In this document: positions 60,672-64,000 of the stretch, piece by piece
Position numbering within the stretch: position 1 is the stretch's first letter
How the letters are laid out: the number at the start of each line of letters is the position of its first letter
Origin: Ornithinimicrobium avium
Lineage (GTDB): Bacteria; Actinomycetota; Actinomycetes; Actinomycetales; Dermatophilaceae
Reading direction: 5' to 3'
NCBI RefSeq assembly: GCF_003351765.1
Contig: NZ_CP031229.1
Coordinates: 1,240,001-1,304,000 of the forward strand
Length of the DNA: 64,000 nucleotides
Made by a program: the position numbers and the translations under genes
The notes under the pieces: model-generated
Told to the model about the DNA's origin: nothing
The model's input: the letters and a program-made list of their open reading frames with translations, nothing else
The model's database searches: none

Positions 60672-60673
60672 CC

Positions 60674-63307
60674 CTAAGGGCGCGGGGCCAGCGCGCCGGC
60701 GCGCGCCCGGCCCAGGTTCCAGCCCAGCCAGTCGTCCGGCGAGGGCACGTGCTGGCGACCGAGCACGTCCTGGGCCATCTGCGCCGGCAGCCCGTCCTCG
60801 ATGACCGGCGTGGCGTCCGGCCCGAGCGTGGCCAGGTAGCCCAGGTCGACCTTGCCGGTCTGCTCGTAGCGCTGGATGTTCTGCTGGGCGATCCACGCCT
60901 CGGGGTTGCCCACGCCGAGCGCCAGCACCATCGCCGCGCCGGTGGCCAGCGCCGCGCGCGGCAGCCAGGCCCCGGAGAGCCGCACCCCGGAGACGATGAC
61001 CATGACCACGACCAGCCCCAGCCAGAGCTCGAAGGCGTCGGCGAGCACGCGCAGCACGGTGAACCCGAAGGCCTGCTGGTAGACCGCCATCCGGTACAGC
61101 GCCGAGGCCACGACGACGAGCGTCAGCAGGCACAGCGCCCCGAGCACGACCCGCAGCAGCGTCCGCTGGGCGGTCGTGGCCCGCGGCGCCTTGCGGACCG
61201 TGAGCGCGACCGTCAGGAGGGTGAGGGCGGTGGCGACGGTGAGCTGCCCCATACCCTGGTGGACGTAGTCGGCGTAGCTCATCCCGGTGGTGCGCAGCAC
61301 GAACTCGTGCCCGCCCCACATCGCCGAGGCCTGCGCGACCATGAAGACGACGAAGACCGCCAGCACGACCCCGACCGGCACCAGCCACTCCCAGGCCCGC
61401 GCGACCGGGCGAGCCTCGGGCAGCGCGAGGCGGTCCACGCGCGGCGGGTTGAGGGCGAGGTAGCACGCGGCCAGCACCACGCCGCCGACGAAGAACCACA
61501 CGAACACCCGCAGCACCAGGCTGTCGGCCAGGTGCACGCTGGGCAGCACCTGCCGCGCCCACGAGCCGAAGACCGCGTCGCCGGAGGCGAACAGCCCGCC
61601 GAAGACCACGAGCGCGACGAGCGAGACCGCTGCGGTGCGCACCACCGGCCAGAGCACCTGGTGGCGGCTGGCCGCGGAGAGGGTACGTCCCAGCAGCGGC
61701 AGCCCGCGGATCCCGCTGAGCACCCACGCCGCCCCGCCGGCGAGGACGGCCGTCAGCCGCCGCGCGTCGGTCAGCGCCGTGGTGACCAGGACGGCCGCCG
61801 CGAGCACCGAGACGACCGCGAGCCACTCGGCCGCGCGCAGGACCACCATCGAGCACAGGCCGACGCAGAGCACCGCGGACAGCACCGTCCACGCCCGCCG
61901 GCGGTGCACCGACAGCGCCAGGACCAGCCCACCGGCGGCGAGCAGCACCAGCGCCGTCCCTAGCCCCAGGTTGCGGTAGGGCAGCACCGCCGCGGCGACG
62001 GCGCCGATGACGAGCGAGGCGACGAGGGGCAGCGGCGCGGTGCGCAGGGTGTCGGCACGCTCGGGCCACAGCCGTCCGAACAGCGCGTCGACGGCGGTGT
62101 GTCCGGGCAGGTCGTCCGACGGGGGCAGCGAGGCGGCGTGCTGGGCGGTGGTCACGGGGGTCTCCTTGCGCTCCGGCCCGGCCGTGGTGACCGGTCCTGT
62201 CGGGGTATGGGGCGCAGCTGCGGCTGCGAGGGCCCGCTCCGGAGCCGGGCGGGGCGCGACCGGCAGCAGCGCGCGCACGCGGGCGCCGGCGCGGCCCGGC
62301 CCGGGCGGCAGCACCTCGAGGGTGCCGCCGTGCAGCTGGCAGACCCAGCCGGCGATGGCCAGGCCCAGCCCGGTGCCGCCGCTGGCGTCGTCGCCGACGC
62401 CGTAGCGGGTCAGCACCCGTTCGGCGAGCTCCGGCGCGATCCCGGGGCCCTCGTCGGCGACCTCGAGGGACCAGCGGGCACCCTGGGTGGCCGGCGCAGA
62501 CGGGTCGCTGGCCGGGGCGCTGGCGTCGTCGGGGACGAGCGCGGCCCGGACGCGCACGGTGCCTCCGGCGGGGCTGTGCCGCACCGCGTTGTCGAGCAGG
62601 TTGGCCACGACCTGGGCCAGGCGGGCGGGGTCGCCGGCGACGACGAGGCCGGCCGGCTCGACGACGGACTCGACGTGCACCCCGCGGCCGCCGACGCCGG
62701 TCTCGGCCACGGCGGCGTCCAGCAGCGCACGCACCTCGACCTGCTCCAGCTGCAGGGGCACCGCTCCCCCGTCGACCCGGCTCACCTCGAGCAGGTCGCC
62801 GACGAGGGCGCTGAGCCGCTCGGACTGGGCCAGGGCCGACTGCAGGGCGGCGTCGTCGGGGCGCACGACACCGTCGACGAGGTTCTCCAGCAGCGCGCGC
62901 TGGGCGGCCAGCGGGGTGCGCAGCTCGTGGGAGACGGTGGCCAGCAGCTGACGGCGCTGCCGGTCGGCGTCGTCGAGGTCGCCGGCCATCCGGTTGAACG
63001 CGCGGCCCAGCGTGCCGACCTCGTCGGCGGAGGTGGCCGCCACCCGGACCGAGTAGTCGCCGCCCGCCATCCGCCCCGCGGCACGGGTCATCTGCCGCAG
63101 CGGTGCGGTCATGCCGCGGGCGAAGAGCTGGGTGACGCCCAGCGCGGCGGCCAGCGTGACCGGCAGCGTGAGCCAGGCGGGGACGCCGGCCCGGCTGCCG
63201 ACCTGCAGCACGACCGCGGCGACCAGGATGCTGAGCGCCACGAGCAGGCCGATCTTGACCTTGATCGAGGCGACGCCGTCCAGCGGGCTCGCGGTGCGTG
63301 CGGCCAC
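60674..63307 (-). CDS. Sensor histidine kinase fused to DUF4173 membrane protein
   Basis: 877 aa from GTG 63307. Residues 1-60 hold two TM helices, then a HAMP domain, the H-box VSHELRTPLAAQRALLENLV, the N-box NLLDNAVRHSPAGG, DEGPGIAPE and GGTGLGLAIAGW: a complete kinase ending near residue 345. After a Pro/Ala-rich linker, residues about 385-877 form a DUF4173 protein with about 12 TM helices (LLPYRNLGLGTALVLLAAGG, NPPRVDRLALPEARP). No stop separates the two. At the junction AAGGAG stands 6 bases before an in-frame GTG (62155), so the DUF4173 part can also start on its own. It follows the response regulator after 3 bases. Confidence 0.9.
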   Translation of the reverse strand: MAARTASPLDGVASIKVKIGLLVALSILVAAVVLQVGSRAGVPAWLTLPVTLAAALGVTQLFARGMTAPLRQMTRAAGRMAGGDYSVRVAATSADEVGTLGRAFNRMAGDLDDADRQRRQLLATVSHELRTPLAAQRALLENLVDGVVRPDDAALQSALAQSERLSALVGDLLEVSRVDGGAVPLQLEQVEVRALLDAAVAETGVGGRGVHVESVVEPAGLVVAGDPARLAQVVANLLDNAVRHSPAGGTVRVRAALVPDDASAPASDPSAPATQGARWSLEVADEGPGIAPELAERVLTRYGVGDDASGGTGLGLAIAGWVCQLHGGTLEVLPPGPGRAGARVRALLPVAPRPAPERALAAAAAPHTPTGPVTTAGPERKETPVTTAQHAASLPPSDDLPGHTAVDALFGRLWPERADTLRTAPLPLVASLVIGAVAAAVLPYRNLGLGTALVLLAAGGLVLALSVHRRRAWTVLSAVLCVGLCSMVVLRAAEWLAVVSVLAAAVLVTTALTDARRLTAVLAGGAAWVLSGIRGLPLLGRTLSAASRHQVLWPVVRTAAVSLVALVVFGGLFASGDAVFGSWARQVLPSVHLADSLVLRVFVWFFVGGVVLAACYLALNPPRVDRLALPEARPVARAWEWLVPVGVVLAVFVVFMVAQASAMWGGHEFVLRTTGMSYADYVHQGMGQLTVATALTLLTVALTVRKAPRATTAQRTLLRVVLGALCLLTLVVVASALYRMAVYQQAFGFTVLRVLADAFELWLGLVVVMVIVSGVRLSGAWLPRAALATGAAMVLALGVGNPEAWIAQQNIQRYEQTGKVDLGYLATLGPDATPVIEDGLPAQMAQDVLGRQHVPSPDDWLGWNLGRARAGALAPRP
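62153..62167 (-). promoter_or_regulatory. Internal Shine-Dalgarno and GTG start inside the kinase-DUF4173 fusion
   Basis: On the minus strand AAGGAG-ACCCCC-GTG gives one of the best ribosome binding sites in the window, in frame at codon 385. It precedes VTTAQHAASLPPSDDLPG, which looks like a natural DUF4173 N-terminus. It suggests that a separate membrane protein is made as well as, or instead of, the full fusion. Confidence 0.65.
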
Positions 63308-63310
63308 CGC

Positions 63311-64000
63311 TCAGGCCTCCAGCGCGTAGCCGACGCCGTGCGCGGTCCGCACCCGGCCCGCGCCGATCTTGGCGCGCAGGGACTTCACGTGGCTGTCCAG
63401 GGTGCGGGTGCCGCGGGCGTCGGACCATCCCCACACCTCCTCCATGAGGGTCTCGCGGGTGCGCACCGTGCCGGGCTGCTCGGCCAGGACCGCGAGCAGG
63501 TCGAACTCCAGCGGTGTCAGGTGCACCGCCGACCCGGCGAGGCTCGCCCGGCGGCCGGCCCGGTCCACGACCAGGTCCCCCACGCGCAGCGCGGGCGGGG
63601 CTGCGGCCACGAGGTCCGCGGCGCGGTCCACCCGGCGCAGCAGCGCCCGGACCCGCGCGACCACCTCCCGCATCCGGAACGGCTTGGTCACGTAGTCGTC
63701 CGCCCCCACCCCGAGCCCGACCAGCACGTCGGTCTCGTCCACGCGCGCGGTGAGCATGAGGACGGGGACGGGACGCTCGGCCTGGACGCGACGGCATACC
63801 TCCAGGCCGTCCATGCCGGGGAGCATGAGGTCGAGGAGGAGCAGGTCGGGAGCGAGCCGGGCGAACGCCTCCAGCGCGCCGGGTCCGTCGAACGCCCGCT
63901 CCACGCGGAAGCCCTCGGCGGTCAGCCGGTCGGTGAGCGCCTGGTTGATCGTCGGGTCGTCCTCGACGACCAGCAGGGTGCGCGCGGCGGGCGGCGCGGT
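63311..64000 (-). CDS. OmpR-type response regulator, 5' end beyond window
   Basis: 229 aa visible; the start lies just outside, since the first visible residues (ARTLLVVEDDPTINQAL) are already strand 1 of the receiver. The receiver has the acidic pair EDD, the phosphate-accepting Asp in LLLLDLMLPGMDG, Thr in LMLTARV and Lys in DDYVTKPFRMREV. The C-terminal winged helix shows the OmpR/PhoB pattern (LTPLEFDLLAVLAEQPGTVR, TLDSHVKSLRAKIG, TAHGVGYAL). It is the partner of the histidine kinase that follows 3 bases later. Target genes unknown. Confidence 0.95.
   Translation of the reverse strand, partial: TAPPAARTLLVVEDDPTINQALTDRLTAEGFRVERAFDGPGALEAFARLAPDLLLLDLMLPGMDGLEVCRRVQAERPVPVLMLTARVDETDVLVGLGVGADDYVTKPFRMREVVARVRALLRRVDRAADLVAAAPPALRVGDLVVDRAGRRASLAGSAVHLTPLEFDLLAVLAEQPGTVRTRETLMEEVWGWSDARGTRTLDSHVKSLRAKIGAGRVRTAHGVGYALEA

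Noticed and set aside
60354..63797. 1147-residue minus-strand open frame
   Set aside because: Overlaps the response regulator and kinase in another register and gives Arg/Ala-rich sequence without motifs; the regulator and kinase frames are clear.

Overview
The window is a 64-kb piece of a very GC-rich, densely coded genome. SigA/HrdB-type primary sigma factor, PAC2-family protein, PknG-type kinase, CoaE-GrpB fusion, HrpA with a DUF3418-like tail, many GTG starts and GTGA/ATGA overlaps all point to an actinobacterium. The gene mix suggests Micrococcales, probably the Intrasporangiaceae/Ornithinimicrobium/Serinicoccus group; this placement is an inference from gene content. I see no tRNA, rRNA, CRISPR array, insertion sequence or prophage. 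No gene-free stretch exceeds 300 bases.

Left part (1-20 kb): an exported giant SpvB/RHS (Tc-toxin-like) protein runs off the left edge on the minus strand. A LuxR-type ATPase regulator is divergent from it, with a palindrome in the 180-bp gap. Then come a GNAT acetyltransferase, sigA with a TATAAT promoter element, a universal stress protein with a strong terminator, DUF4192, EcsC-like, a small two-TM protein, PAC2 and an S9 prolyl oligopeptidase-type peptidase.

Middle part (20-40 kb): housekeeping and membrane genes. These are a DCoH-glyoxalase fusion, coaE, hrpA, a glycerophosphodiester phosphodiesterase, a lipid aminoacyltransferase (MprF C-domain type) coupled to an exported esterase, an alpha/beta hydrolase, DUF445, 5-oxoprolinase pxpABC, a PhnB-like VOC protein, a rhomboid-like protein overlapping an ArsC-like gene, two DUF202 genes and DUF1905.

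Right part (40-60.5 kb), the most interesting region: ten genes from 40161 to 53319 are almost all joined by 4-base stop/start overlaps. The order is TelA, a small helical protein (B), a CbxX-type AAA ATPase, two four-TM membrane sensors, a helical protein (F), PknG, PP2C phosphatase, a von Willebrand A protein and a zinc-ribbon FHA protein (I). Two two-TM extracellular-domain proteins follow. After YihY, a DUF385 protein and a short-chain dehydrogenase, a second mini-operon (57952-60538) carries paralogues of exactly B, F and I in the same order. Kinase, phosphatase and FHA protein share a similar zinc-ribbon tag. Together this looks like a membrane-linked Ser/Thr phospho-signalling machine with a kinase-less satellite copy. 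It resembles the kinase/PP2C/vWA triad known around tellurite-resistance genes, and the GlnX-PknG system of mycobacteria.

Right edge (60.6-64 kb): an OmpR-type response regulator (5' end beyond the window) and a histidine kinase fused in frame to a DUF4173 membrane domain, with a strong internal ribosome binding site at the fusion junction.
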